Assembly: GCA_034437215.1 (NCBI GenBank)
Contig: DAOTVC010000115.1
Location: 1 to 31,385, forward strand
Reading direction: 5' to 3'
Source of the DNA: DAOTVC01 sp034437215
GTDB taxonomy: Bacteria > Chloroflexota > Anaerolineae > B4-G1 > SLSP01
DNA: 31,385 bases
Shown here one piece after another: positions 23,864-31,385 of the stretch; position 1 is the first letter of the stretch, and each line of letters starts with the position of its first letter. The notes under the pieces were generated by a model. That model saw only the letters and a program-made list of their open reading frames with translations. It ran no database searches and was not told the DNA's origin. Both the position numbers and the translations under genes were made by a program.

Positions 23864-25870
23864 ATGCAACTTGGAGTCTGTTACTACCCCGAACACTGGC
23901 CTGAGGAGCGCTGGGCCACCGATGCCCGCCTGATGCGCGAAGCGGGGCTGACCTACGTCCGCATCGGCGAGTTTGCCTGGCAGTTGATGGAGCCCGAGGA
24001 GGGCCACTTCGAGTGGGGCTGGCTCGATCGGGCCACCGAGGCGCTGGCGGAAGAGGAGCTGCAGGTGGTGCTGGGCACCCCCACCGCCACGCCGCCCGCC
24101 TGGCTGGTCACCCAGTACCCCGATGTCCTGCCCGTCGATGCTCAGGGGCGGGTACGTCGCTTCGGCTCCCGCCGTCACTACTGTCCCACCAGCCCCACCT
24201 ACCGCCGCCACACGGAGCGCATCGTCCAGGCCCTCGCCGCGCGTTACGGCGACCATCCCGCCGTCGTCGGCTGGCAGATCGACAATGAGCTGGGCTGTCA
24301 CGACACGGTCCGTTGTTACTGCAACGACTGCACGACAGCCTTCCGCCTCTGGCTGCAGGCCCGCTACGGCTCCCTCGAGGCCCTGAACGCCGCCTGGGGT
24401 ACCCTCTTCTGGAGCCAGGTCTACACCGACTGGCGCCAGATCGGCCCGCCCACGTTGACCGTCACGGAGCCCAACCCCAGCCACGTCCTCGACTACCGGC
24501 GCTTCTCCTCCGACCAGACGGTCTCCTACCAGCAGCTCCAGGTCAACCTCCTGCGCTCCTCCGTCTCCGAACGCCAGTTCATCACCCACAACCTCATGGC
24601 CAGCTTCACCCAGCTCGACTACCACGACCTCGTCCGCCCCCTCGACTTCGTCTGCTGGGACTCCTATCCCACCGGCTACGCGGAGACCTTCGCCGCCGAG
24701 CTCTACTTCCCTGAAGAGAAGAGGGCCGATCACGCCTACGACACGGGAGATCCCTACGTCACAGGCTTCGGGCACGATCTGATGCGGGGCTTCAAGCAGG
24801 GCCCCTTCTGCGTGATGGAGCAGCAGGCCGGACAGATCAACTGGGGAGGGTACAACCCCGCGATCCGCTCCGGCACGCCCCAGCTCTGGACCTGGCACGC
24901 CGGCGTCTCGGGCGCCGACGTCGTCGTCTATTTCCGCTGGCGGGCTACCCGCTTCGCCCAGGAGCAGTTCCACTCGGGCCTCCTGCACCACGACGGCAGC
25001 TTCGACGTGGGCTACGAGGAGGTGCAGGCGCTGCAGGAGGATCTACCCCGGTTGAAGGCGCTCTCTCAGGGACAGGTCCCCGTCCAGGTGGCCCTCCTCC
25101 TCGACTACGAGGACCTCTGGGCGTTGGAGATCCAGCCGCACCGCCAGGGCTTCAGTCTGCTGCGGCACCTCTTCGTCTTCTACCGCGCCCTGCAGCGCTT
25201 GGGCATCCCCGTCGATATCGTCTCCCCACGCACCGACCTCTCCCGCTACCGGATGGTCGTCGCCCCCACGCTCTTCCTCGCTGACGAAGAGCTCGCCGGG
25301 CACCTCACGGGCTACGTCCGCGAGGGAGGGCTGCTCCTTCTGGGGGTCCGCTCGGGCGTCAAGACCCCCACGAATCTCGTCACCGCCGCTCCCCTGCCCG
25401 GACCCTTTCGCGACCTGGTGGGAGCGACGGTCGCCGACTGGCACGCCCTGCCACCGGGTGTGGGCTACAAGATGGTCACCGCCGTGCCCGGTCTCAAGGG
25501 CACCGCCGCCGTCTGGGCGGAGGCCCTCACACCCGTTCTGGGCGCACAGACCCAGGTGCTCGCCACCTATCCCGCCGGGCCCTTCCAGGGCAGGGCGGCT
25601 CTGGTGGGGCAGAGGGTGGGGCGCGGTCGCGCCTTCTACCTGGGCTGGTGTCCCACACCGGAGCAGGCTCAGCCCCTTCTGGCGTACCTGGGTGGGCAGG
25701 CCGGTGTCTCGCGGCTGGCGGAGGAGCTTCCTGAAGGGTTGGTCGCCGCCCGGCGGGGCGAGCAGCTGGTGCTCCTCAACTTCACCGAAAGGACCCTTAC
25801 GGCGAAAGTTGAGGGACAGGCGCTCGAGGTGCTTCCCCGGGACGTCGTCACCATCCTGACCAATGAATAG
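23864..25870 (+). CDS. GH42 beta-galactosidase
   Basis: 668 aa without a signal peptide, so cytosolic. The start MQLGVCYYPEHWPEERW is typical of family 42. Acid/base Glu142 lies in WQIDNELGCHDT; nucleophile Glu319 in FCVMEQQAGQINW. The four zinc cysteines of the Thermus-type enzymes are present at about 107, 151, 153 and 156 (CYCNDC). After the barrel come a trimerisation domain (about 385-590, with VVAPTLFLADEELAGHL) and a short C-terminal beta domain. The enzyme removes terminal beta-galactosyl residues from imported oligosaccharides. GGAGAG precedes the ATG. It follows the importer genes, and a strong terminator ends the unit. Confidence 0.95.
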   Translation: MQLGVCYYPEHWPEERWATDARLMREAGLTYVRIGEFAWQLMEPEEGHFEWGWLDRATEALAEEELQVVLGTPTATPPAWLVTQYPDVLPVDAQGRVRRFGSRRHYCPTSPTYRRHTERIVQALAARYGDHPAVVGWQIDNELGCHDTVRCYCNDCTTAFRLWLQARYGSLEALNAAWGTLFWSQVYTDWRQIGPPTLTVTEPNPSHVLDYRRFSSDQTVSYQQLQVNLLRSSVSERQFITHNLMASFTQLDYHDLVRPLDFVCWDSYPTGYAETFAAELYFPEEKRADHAYDTGDPYVTGFGHDLMRGFKQGPFCVMEQQAGQINWGGYNPAIRSGTPQLWTWHAGVSGADVVVYFRWRATRFAQEQFHSGLLHHDGSFDVGYEEVQALQEDLPRLKALSQGQVPVQVALLLDYEDLWALEIQPHRQGFSLLRHLFVFYRALQRLGIPVDIVSPRTDLSRYRMVVAPTLFLADEELAGHLTGYVREGGLLLLGVRSGVKTPTNLVTAAPLPGPFRDLVGATVADWHALPPGVGYKMVTAVPGLKGTAAVWAEALTPVLGAQTQVLATYPAGPFQGRAALVGQRVGRGRAFYLGWCPTPEQAQPLLAYLGGQAGVSRLAEELPEGLVAARRGEQLVLLNFTERTLTAKVEGQALEVLPRDVVTILTNE

Positions 25871-25892
25871 TCCGCGCTAGGTGTGCTGCGGA

Positions 25893-25934
25893 CGGCGACC
25901 GCCGGATCGTTCTGATTCGGCGGTCGCCGCTTTT
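25893..25934 (+). terminator. Rho-independent terminator after the beta-galactosidase gene
   Basis: Perfect 12-bp stem (25893-25904 with 25918-25929), 13-nt loop, then C and TTTT. It begins 22 bp after the stop codon. Confidence 0.8.
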
Positions 25935-25944
25935 GGGCTATAAT
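25916..25944 (+). promoter_or_regulatory. Promoter overlapping the terminator
   Basis: A perfect TATAAT (25939-25944) starts 5 bp after the terminator T-run. The -35 at 17 bp (TTCGGC, 25916-25921) falls in the right arm of the terminator and is poor. It gives a leader of about 55 nt for the next gene. Confidence 0.5.
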
Positions 25945-26007
25945 GGAGCCGACCTCTTCGCTACCGCCTTTGTCGGCGCGCAACACTCACTTCGTAAGGG
26001 GGGACCT

Positions 26008-26634
26008 ATGATCTACGAGCTTATCGGGTACACTGCCTCCATTCTGGTCGCCGTCTCCTTGATGATGCGCTCCATCCTGCGTTTGCGGATCATCAACCTC
26101 AGCGGGGCGGCCCTCTTCACCCTCTACGGCCTGCTCATCGGCGCCTACCCCGTCGCTGCCGTAAACTTCATCATCGTCATCATCGACCTCTACTACCTCT
26201 ACGGGATCGTCACCGCGGAGGAGTACTTCCGCCTGCTGGAGGTGCAGCCGGAGTCGGATTATCTCCACTACTTCCTCGACTTCCACGCCGAGGAGATCCA
26301 GACGTTTCTGCCGAGCTTTACCTTCGATTCCGCGGATGCGCAGATCATCTTCTTCGTGCTGCGCGACCTCGTGCCGGCGGGGCTCTTTATCGCCGAGCGC
26401 CGGAGTGAGGAGGCCATCTGCGTCGACCTCGACTTCGTCATCCCCGGTTACCGGGACTTCAAGATCGGGCGCTACCTCTACAGTCGCCAACGGGACTTCT
26501 TTCTCGAGCGGGGCATCCGCACCATCTACACCCGGTCGGGGAACGAGACTCACGCCCGCTACCTGGAGCGGATGGGATTCGAGCCTTGCATCGAGGAGGA
26601 GCGGCTCTACTGCCTCCACCTTTCCGGCAACTGA
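26008..26634 (+). CDS. YgjV-like membrane protein fused to a GNAT-like domain
   Basis: 208 aa. Residues 1-70 hold three hydrophobic helices with SMMRSILRLRIINLSGAALF, resembling the small YgjV/Imp-type inner-membrane proteins. After a linker, residues about 95-208 resemble a GNAT acetyltransferase: a core strand ICVDLDFVIPGYRDFKIGRY (R-D-x-K-I-G-R-Y in the acetyl-CoA loop position) and the C-terminal SGNETHARYLERMGFEP, the usual N-x-x-x-x-x-x-Y-x-x-x-G-F ending. The acetyl-CoA loop is not canonical (Q/RxxGxG/A), so activity is uncertain. The ATG at 26008 has AAGGGGGGA 4-5 nt upstream; in-frame codons back to 25933 lie in the promoter. Function unknown; it would act at the inner face of the membrane. 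Confidence 0.75.
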   Translation: MIYELIGYTASILVAVSLMMRSILRLRIINLSGAALFTLYGLLIGAYPVAAVNFIIVIIDLYYLYGIVTAEEYFRLLEVQPESDYLHYFLDFHAEEIQTFLPSFTFDSADAQIIFFVLRDLVPAGLFIAERRSEEAICVDLDFVIPGYRDFKIGRYLYSRQRDFFLERGIRTIYTRSGNETHARYLERMGFEPCIEEERLYCLHLSGN

Positions 26635-26637
26635 AAC

Positions 26638-26666
26638 TTGCCGTTTCTTCTCTCCGGGCCTATACT
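26638..26666 (+). promoter_or_regulatory. Candidate promoter of the 120-aa protein gene
   Basis: TTGCCG (26638-26643), 17 bp, TATACT (26661-26666): 4/6 and 5/6 matches. It leaves a leader of about 90 nt that contains imperfect GTAGC/GCTAC inverted repeats. Confidence 0.4.
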
Positions 26667-26761
26667 TAGTTAACAATCAGCATTCAGCGGTAGCGTAGCC
26701 TGCTGCTACACCGGCTGAAGCTGCCGCTGACGTTGCCGCCACACAGGGAGGGACACGCAGG

Positions 26762-27124
26762 ATGATCGGATTACTCGCGCTGGTAGGACTGGGCATCGTT
26801 GCTTTCACCGTCATCGGGAGACCCATGAAGAGCGGGACGTGGGATGGCCTTCTCAACTACGTCGCCGACACCGCCGTCTTCCGTCCCTGTAGCCCTCGTG
26901 AGACCTGGTGGGTCAAGGGAAAGCGTTACACGGACATCGGGGACGAGATCAAGAAGCGTCACGGCGAGATCGCCGACAGCCCCTACGACACCGTCTACGC
27001 CCGCTTCCGGGGTCAGATCAACAAGAACAAGGGGCAGTACGGCCCCCTCGGCACCTACCACCGGGTCCTCTACGTCTCGGATATCATCGAGATACGCGAG
27101 CGACGCTCCGACGATTGCAAATAA
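26762..27124 (+). CDS. Small membrane-anchored protein of unknown function
   Basis: 120 aa. Residues 1-19 are hydrophobic (MIGLLALVGLGIVAFTVIG), probably an uncleaved anchor or signal segment, followed by a soluble domain of about 100 residues. The C-terminal part, YARFRGQI then YGPLGTYHRVLYVSDIIEIR, has the F-R-G...Y-G-x-L-G-x-Y-x-R pattern I associate with a small NlpE/OB-like beta barrel in bacterial lipoproteins, but I cannot name a family. GGGAGGG lies about 9-10 nt upstream of the ATG. Codon use matches its neighbours, so it looks real. Confidence 0.65.
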   Translation: MIGLLALVGLGIVAFTVIGRPMKSGTWDGLLNYVADTAVFRPCSPRETWWVKGKRYTDIGDEIKKRHGEIADSPYDTVYARFRGQINKNKGQYGPLGTYHRVLYVSDIIEIRERRSDDCK

Positions 27125-27252
27125 TTGCTGCTAAGGACTGAAAACGAAATAACTTGGGCATTGTAGGCGTCTTTCAAGAGCGCTTTTAGTTTGCTTTTGC
27201 TCAAGCTGTTTAATTCGCGTTCCTAAGCTGCAACGAGCGAAAGGAAGGAACC

Positions 27253-28911
27253 ATGAACATGCACGAGTCAGCCGGTAAGCCCGCACCTCGCGAGGCCTTG
27301 GTCAGCGTCCCCTGGTTGATGGCGGCCTACTACGCCTACCACCCGGACCCACGAGACCCCGACGAGCAGGTCTCCTTCGGCACCTCGGGACACCGCGGTT
27401 CCTCTCTCGAGAAGAGCTTCAACGAAGAGCACATCCTCGCCGTCTCCCAGGCCATCGTCGAGTACCGGCAGCAGGAGGGCATCGGCGGTCCCCTCTACCT
27501 GGGGATGGATACCCACGCTCTCTCCCACGCCGCCTTCGTCAGCGCCCTTGAGGTCTTCGCCGCCCACGGTGTCGAGGTTATGATCGACGAGGAGCGCGGC
27601 TACACGCCCACGCCGGTCATCTCCCACGCCATCCTCACCCACAACCGCAAGTACGAGGGCAAGGGGAGCCTCGCCGACGGGGTGGTGATTACCCCCTCCC
27701 ACAACCCGCCCGGCGACGGCGGCATCAAATACAATCCGCCCACGGGGGGACCGGCAGGGCCGGAGATCACGGGATGGATCGAGGAGCGCGCCAACGAGAT
27801 TATCGCGCAGGGCCTGCAGGCCGTGAAGCGGGTGCCCTTTGCCCGCGCCGAGCACGCCGACACCACCCATCCGTATGACTACACCACGCCCTACGTCGAT
27901 GACCTGCGCGCGGTTCTCGACCTGGAGGTCGTGGCCCAGGCCGGGTTGAAGCTGGGCGTTGATCCCATGGGGGGGGCCGCCGTCCACTACTGGGAGCCCA
28001 TCGCCGAGATCTACGGTCTCGACCTCGAGGTGGTCAATCCCCGCGTCGATCCCACCTTCGCTTTCATGACCCTCGATCGCGACGGGGAGATCCGCATGGA
28101 TCCCTCCTCCTCCTACGCCATGGCGAGTCTCATCGATCTCAAGGACCGCTTCCGGGTGGCCTTCGGCAACGACCCCGACGGCGACCGTCACGGTATCGTC
28201 GCTGCCGGCACGGGATTGATGAACCCTAACCACTACCTGGCAGTCGCCGTCTGGTATCTCCTGCAGCACCGTCCCGACTGGCCCGCCGGGGCCGCCGTGG
28301 GCAAGACCCTGGTCACCAGCGCCATGCTGGACCGGGTCGCCCGGGACCTGGGACGGCGGGTGGCGGAGGTACCCGTCGGCTTCAAGTGGTTCGTCGAGGG
28401 GCTTCTGGATGCCTCCTACTGCTTCGGCGGCGAGGAGAGCGCCGGCGCCTCCTTTCTGCGCCGGGACGGCACCGTCTGGACCACCGACAAGGACGGCATC
28501 GTCGCAGCGCTCCTGGCAGCGGAGATCACCGCTGTCACCGGGAAGGACCCGGGGGAGCACTACCGCGATCTGACCGAGAAGTTCGGAGCGCCCGTCTACC
28601 GGCGCATCGACAAGCCCGCTACCCTGCAGCAGAAGCAGGCGCTCAAGTCCCTCTCCCCGGAGCGGGTCAAGGCTGACAGCCTGGCCGGCGAGGAGGTACT
28701 GCAGAAGCTGACGCGCGCGCCCGCGAATGGAGCGCCCATCGGCGGGCTCAAGGTTATCACGGAGAACGGCTGGTTCGCGGCCCGGCCCTCGGGTACCGAG
28801 GACAAGTACAAGCTCTACGCCGAGTCCTTCAAGGGTGAGGAGCACCTGGAGCAGCTGCTTCAGGAGGCCGAACGCATTGTGCAGGAGGTCTTTGAGGACG
28901 AAGGCGTGTAG
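27253..28911 (+). CDS. pgm: Phosphoglucomutase (alpha-D-glucose phosphate-specific)
   Basis: 552 aa, close to the 546 aa of E. coli Pgm. It interconverts glucose 1-phosphate and glucose 6-phosphate in the cytosol. N-terminal SFGTSGHRGSS (41-51); the phosphoserine loop is TPSHNPPGDGG with Ser149; the metal loop DPDGDRHG starts at Asp307 (D307, D309, D311); the sugar-binding GEESAG is at 393-398; the phosphate-binding RPSGTEDKYKLYAES is near the end. Domain order is that of the alpha-phosphohexomutases. AGGAAGG precedes the ATG. It would link glucose 1-phosphate from sugar breakdown to glycolysis or glycogen. The 128-bp AT-richer gap before it shows no convincing promoter. Confidence 0.96.
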   Translation: MNMHESAGKPAPREALVSVPWLMAAYYAYHPDPRDPDEQVSFGTSGHRGSSLEKSFNEEHILAVSQAIVEYRQQEGIGGPLYLGMDTHALSHAAFVSALEVFAAHGVEVMIDEERGYTPTPVISHAILTHNRKYEGKGSLADGVVITPSHNPPGDGGIKYNPPTGGPAGPEITGWIEERANEIIAQGLQAVKRVPFARAEHADTTHPYDYTTPYVDDLRAVLDLEVVAQAGLKLGVDPMGGAAVHYWEPIAEIYGLDLEVVNPRVDPTFAFMTLDRDGEIRMDPSSSYAMASLIDLKDRFRVAFGNDPDGDRHGIVAAGTGLMNPNHYLAVAVWYLLQHRPDWPAGAAVGKTLVTSAMLDRVARDLGRRVAEVPVGFKWFVEGLLDASYCFGGEESAGASFLRRDGTVWTTDKDGIVAALLAAEITAVTGKDPGEHYRDLTEKFGAPVYRRIDKPATLQQKQALKSLSPERVKADSLAGEEVLQKLTRAPANGAPIGGLKVITENGWFAARPSGTEDKYKLYAESFKGEEHLEQLLQEAERIVQEVFEDEGV

Positions 28912-28972
28912 GATCTTCTGCCTTACTGATCCGGACACACAAGGCCAAAGTTGCTGGGCCCTGCCCGGCATC

Positions 28973-29096
28973 GCCTGTGGCTCAAGCCACAGGCTACCAC
29001 GAAGACAGTGTGCTCCAGCAAGCACACTGTCGGAAGCCCATCCGCAGTCGGCTGCAGCCGACTTCAATCGGGTAGCCGGCGGTTTTAACCGCCGGC
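28973..29096. repeat. Cluster of four consecutive perfect hairpins
   Basis: Within 124 bp lie four unrelated perfect palindromes. H1 is 28973-28994 (9-bp stem, TCAA loop). H2 is 29004-29031 (11-bp stem, 6-nt loop). H3 is 29046-29063 (18-bp uninterrupted palindrome). H4 is 29075-29096 (10-bp stem, TT between arms). Spacers are 9, 14 and 11 nt. There is no coding capacity. It starts 61 bp after the pgm stop and precedes that transcript's terminator, so it could be the 3' tail of the pgm message or a dispersed structured repeat. Confidence 0.75.
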
Positions 29097-29163
29097 GCAG
29101 AGGTCGTCGCCCGGCTCGGTTTAGCAGTACTCGTCCGGATCAGTAATCAGTAAGCTGTACGGC

Positions 29164-29213
29164 CCGGCGCAGAGAGGGTGAGCCTGCTTCACCTCCCTCT
29201 GCGCCGGTTTCTT
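29164..29213 (+). terminator. Terminator downstream of pgm and the hairpin cluster
   Basis: Outer 11-bp perfect stem (29164-29174 with 29197-29207) with a further GTGA/TCAC inner pairing, then TTTCTT. It lies about 250 bp after the pgm stop, so the message would carry the four hairpins. Confidence 0.65.
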
Positions 29214-29228
29214 ATCCTTGGGGTGCCT

Positions 29229-29259
29229 GCGCAACGGGGGGCGCAACGCTTGCGCAACG
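29229..29259 (+). repeat. Three phased direct repeats GCGCAACG
   Basis: GCGCAACG occurs at 29229-29236, 29241-29248 and 29252-29259, with starts 12 and 11 bp apart, about one helical turn. They lie upstream of the GH13 gene, just before a promoter-like sequence, where an activator or repressor array would sit. Confidence 0.45.
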
Positions 29260-29294
29260 CCCCCTGGTTATCCTATGATTGGAGCATAGGATAA
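29250..29294 (+). promoter_or_regulatory. Promoter-like sequence and inverted-repeat operator before the GH13 gene
   Basis: TATCCTATG-type arms form a perfect 10-bp inverted repeat (29268-29277 with 29285-29294, 7-nt centre). TATGAT (29274-29279, 5/6) inside it, with TTGCGC (29250-29255) 18 bp upstream, forms a possible promoter. A protein bound to the palindrome would cover the -10 box. Confidence 0.4.
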
Positions 29295-29336
29295 TGTGGC
29301 GGGGCTGCTCGCTCCGCCGTCACAGAAGGAGCGTTC

Positions 29337-31205
29337 ATGAACCGGTACCCACACTGGCTGGCATCCGTCCACCACGACGGATCGCCTGCCTACGTCTCCA
29401 ATCTCTACCCCGCGTTGGGCGAGAGCGTTCGCTTGCGCCTGCGGATGAGCAGCGATGCGCCTCTGCGTCAGGCCTATCTGCGCATCTTTCCCGACGGGGA
29501 GCAATTCTTTCGGCCCATGGAGCGGACCTCCAGCACCCCGCCCGTGCAGTGGTGGGAGGTAGAGCTCCTGATCAACGAGCCCGTGGTCAACTACCGCTTC
29601 GTCCTGGAGAGCGACGACGGGGTCTGGCATCTCACCGCGGCCGGGCCCGTGCGCCACATCCCGCTGGACCTCACCGATTTCCGCATCCTCGCCGACTACG
29701 TCGCGCCCGAGTGGGTCCACGGGAGTGTCTTCTATCAGATCTTCCCCGATCGCTTCGCCAATGCGGACCCCTCCCGAGATCCTCAGCCCGACGAATTCGA
29801 GTACCGCGGCTACCGCCCCCGGACTTACGCCTGGGGGGAGGCGCCGCCTGAGGAGCAGCCCGGTTCCATCACCTTCTACGGGGGTGATCTGCCGGGCATC
29901 GAGCAGCACCTCGACTACATCGAGGCCTTGGGCGTCAACGCTCTCTACCTCAACCCCGTCTTCACGGCACACACCAGCCACAAATACGACGTGATCGACT
30001 ACGAGCACGTCGATCCCCACTTCGGCGGTGATGACGCTCTGATGGGGTTGGGGGAGGCTCTGCACGAGCGGGGGATGCGCTACCTACTCGACATCGTGCC
30101 CAACCACTGCGGCTACTGGCACCCCTGGTTCCAGGCAGCCCGCGCCGATCCCGAAGCACCCGAAGCGGATTTCTTCACCTTCACCGACCATCCCGAGGAG
30201 TACCTCTCCTGGTTGGGGGTCTGGATGCTGCCCAAGCTCAACTACCGCAGCGCGGAGCTTCGCCGGAGAATGTACGGCGCCGAGGACGCCATCTTCCGCC
30301 GCTGGCTTTATCCGCCCTTCTCCGCCGACGGCTGGCGGGTCGACGTGGCGAACATGTTGGCCCGTCAGGGGCCCACGCAGCTGGGACGCGAGGTGGTGCA
30401 GGGGATCCGGAGGGCGGTCAAGGAGACCCTGCCCGATGCCTACCTCATGGGCGAGAACTTCTTCGATCCCACTCCCCAGCTGCAGGGGGATCAGTGGGAC
30501 GCGGTCATGAACTACCAGGGATTGGCGAAGCCCTTGCTCTACTGGCTGAAGGGGGTGGAGATGGGCTCCTTCCAGTTGCAGGGCAAGATCACCTCACCCC
30601 TTCCCTGGACCACCGAGGCCCTGATCGCTACCTGGCAGGGGGTGCGGGCTGCCATCCCCTGGGCGGTCGCCCTGCAGCAGTTCAACCTGCTCAACAGCCA
30701 CGACACGGCCCGCCTGCGCACCGTCGTCGAGGGCAACGACGCCCTGCAGCGTCTGGCGGCGGTGGTTCAATTCACCTATCCCGGCGTCCCCTGCCTCTAC
30801 TATGGGGATGAGATCGGCATGACCGACGAGCCTCACGTGGGTCCGCGGGCGTGCATGGTCTGGGACGAGGCGCGCTGGAACCGGGAGCTTCTCGACTTCT
30901 ACCGCGATCTCATCCGTCTGCGACGCACGTCGCCCATGCTGATGCACGGCGGCTTCCAGGTGCTGCTGGTGGAGGAGGATACCTTCGCCTATCAGCGGGA
31001 GGCACCCGAGGGGTGGATCATCGTCGTCGCTCACCGTGGGGAGGGGACCCGGTCGGAGGGGCGGCTCGACGTCGCTCGCGGTGGGATACCCGACGGTACT
31101 CTCTTCGTCGAGCACTTCTCGGGTCAGAAGCGCATCGTCGCGGATGGGGCTCTTCTGCTGCCCGAGCAGCCCCAGGGCGTCTCCCTGTGGGAGACGGTCA
31201 ACTAA
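29337..31205 (+). CDS. GH13 neopullulanase-like alpha-glycosidase
   Basis: 622 aa, no signal peptide. Residues about 1-115 are a CBM34-like beta domain (WLASVHHDGSPAYVSNLYPA, YRFVLESDDGVWHL). The catalytic barrel follows from FYQIFPDRFANADP, which is typical of subfamily GH13_20 (cyclomaltodextrinase/neopullulanase/maltogenic amylase). Region I is DIVPNH, region II GWRVDVAN with nucleophile Asp336, region III LMGENF with acid/base Glu373, region IV NLLNSHDT with Asp456. A short C-terminal beta domain ends the protein. It would hydrolyse cyclodextrins, pullulan or malto-oligosaccharides in the cytosol. A gene about 425 bp after pgm fits starch or glycogen use. AGAAGGAG precedes the ATG. Confidence 0.94.
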   Translation: MNRYPHWLASVHHDGSPAYVSNLYPALGESVRLRLRMSSDAPLRQAYLRIFPDGEQFFRPMERTSSTPPVQWWEVELLINEPVVNYRFVLESDDGVWHLTAAGPVRHIPLDLTDFRILADYVAPEWVHGSVFYQIFPDRFANADPSRDPQPDEFEYRGYRPRTYAWGEAPPEEQPGSITFYGGDLPGIEQHLDYIEALGVNALYLNPVFTAHTSHKYDVIDYEHVDPHFGGDDALMGLGEALHERGMRYLLDIVPNHCGYWHPWFQAARADPEAPEADFFTFTDHPEEYLSWLGVWMLPKLNYRSAELRRRMYGAEDAIFRRWLYPPFSADGWRVDVANMLARQGPTQLGREVVQGIRRAVKETLPDAYLMGENFFDPTPQLQGDQWDAVMNYQGLAKPLLYWLKGVEMGSFQLQGKITSPLPWTTEALIATWQGVRAAIPWAVALQQFNLLNSHDTARLRTVVEGNDALQRLAAVVQFTYPGVPCLYYGDEIGMTDEPHVGPRACMVWDEARWNRELLDFYRDLIRLRRTSPMLMHGGFQVLLVEEDTFAYQREAPEGWIIVVAHRGEGTRSEGRLDVARGGIPDGTLFVEHFSGQKRIVADGALLLPEQPQGVSLWETVN

Positions 31206-31223
31206 AGGGGATCTCCAAAGTGT

Positions 31224-31252
31224 GAGAGCCGGAGGGGTTGCCTCCGGCTCTC
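31224..31252. terminator. Bidirectional terminator between convergent genes
   Basis: Perfect 12-bp stem (31224-31235 with 31241-31252, 5-nt loop) followed by a pyrimidine run TTCTCCTCT on the plus strand. It lies 18 bp after the GH13 stop and 24 bp after the stop of the minus-strand gene at the edge. Confidence 0.7.
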
Positions 31253-31276
31253 TTCTCCTCTGTAGGATCGGGTTAG

Positions 31277-31385
31277 CTACGTCTCGTCCACGTCTCCATA
31301 CGGCGAGGGGATGTCATCCTCCTCAACCTCCGGTCTCTCCTCGCGGTCTATGTCCGCCAGGATGAGCTCCTCCTCGGGGGTGGGC
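31277..31385 (-). CDS. C-terminal end of a protein with an acidic tail (partial)
   Basis: Minus-strand frame open from the window edge to a TAG at 31277-31279. The visible 35 residues are very acidic and Pro-containing (EEELILADIDREERPEVEE, ending YGDVDET). Codon use resembles the neighbours, and the terminator beyond its stop supports a real gene. Too little is visible to name a function. Confidence 0.5.
   Translation of the reverse strand, partial: PTPEEELILADIDREERPEVEEDDIPSPYGDVDET

Noticed and set aside
27268..29067. Minus-strand open frame of 599 codons opposite pgm
   Set aside because: Shadow of pgm; its N-terminal part would run through the hairpin cluster.
1..31385. CRISPR arrays, tRNA or rRNA genes, phage or intact transposon genes
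   Set aside because: No regularly spaced repeats, cloverleaf sequences, rRNA segments, integrases or complete transposases were seen in the gaps.

Overview
The window is a stretch of GC-rich bacterial chromosome with no rRNA, tRNA, CRISPR array or intact transposon. I infer a member of the Chloroflexota, probably an Anaerolineae-like lineage. The grounds are Pro/Thr-rich linkers after membrane anchors, a secreted protein ending in a YLPLI-type tail, a sugar-binding lipoprotein with a Glu/Val-repeat stalk, an enlarged leucyl-tRNA synthetase, and Tad-type pilin-like proteins with large extracellular parts. This assignment rests on protein style, not on a marker-gene tree.

Left third (1-8.7 kb, all minus strand): one probable five-gene operon read from about 8.67 kb down to a strong hairpin at 31-62. 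It encodes a 1,089-aa TadE-anchored multidomain surface protein, a secreted beta-propeller-like protein, a small anchored PepSY-like protein, a short TadE-like pseudopilin, and a TadG-like protein. The TadG-like protein has a von Willebrand A (vWA) domain with a complete metal site that is split by about 350 residues containing a carbohydrate-binding-like module. No Tad ATPase, platform or secretin gene is present. The best promoter (TTGACA-17-TAAAAT) takes its -35 box from the tail of a degraded, IS-like ORF.

Middle (9.0-17.9 kb): a 119-bp palindromic MITE-like element precedes kptA (RNA 2'-phosphotransferase), a DUF952 gene, a Tat-exported glycosidase-like protein and a membrane-anchored S33-type peptidase. 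These converge on a propeller lipoprotein gene whose promoter region diverges from leuS. A second, partial and inverted copy of the element lies just after leuS.

Right half (17.9-31.4 kb): a geranylgeranyl-reductase-type flavoprotein, then a carbohydrate block. The block holds a LacI-family repressor with a clear promoter and overlapping operator, a sugar ABC importer (binding lipoprotein plus two permeases, no ATPase), a cytosolic GH42 beta-galactosidase, a YgjV-like membrane protein fused to a GNAT-like domain, a small anchored protein, phosphoglucomutase, and a GH13 neopullulanase-like enzyme. Together these suggest import of oligosaccharides, cytosolic hydrolysis, and entry of glucose 1-phosphate into glycolysis. 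The 28.9-29.3 kb gap has no gene but holds four consecutive perfect hairpins, a terminator, three phased 8-bp repeats and a 10-bp inverted repeat before the GH13 gene. The right edge holds the C-terminal end of a minus-strand gene.
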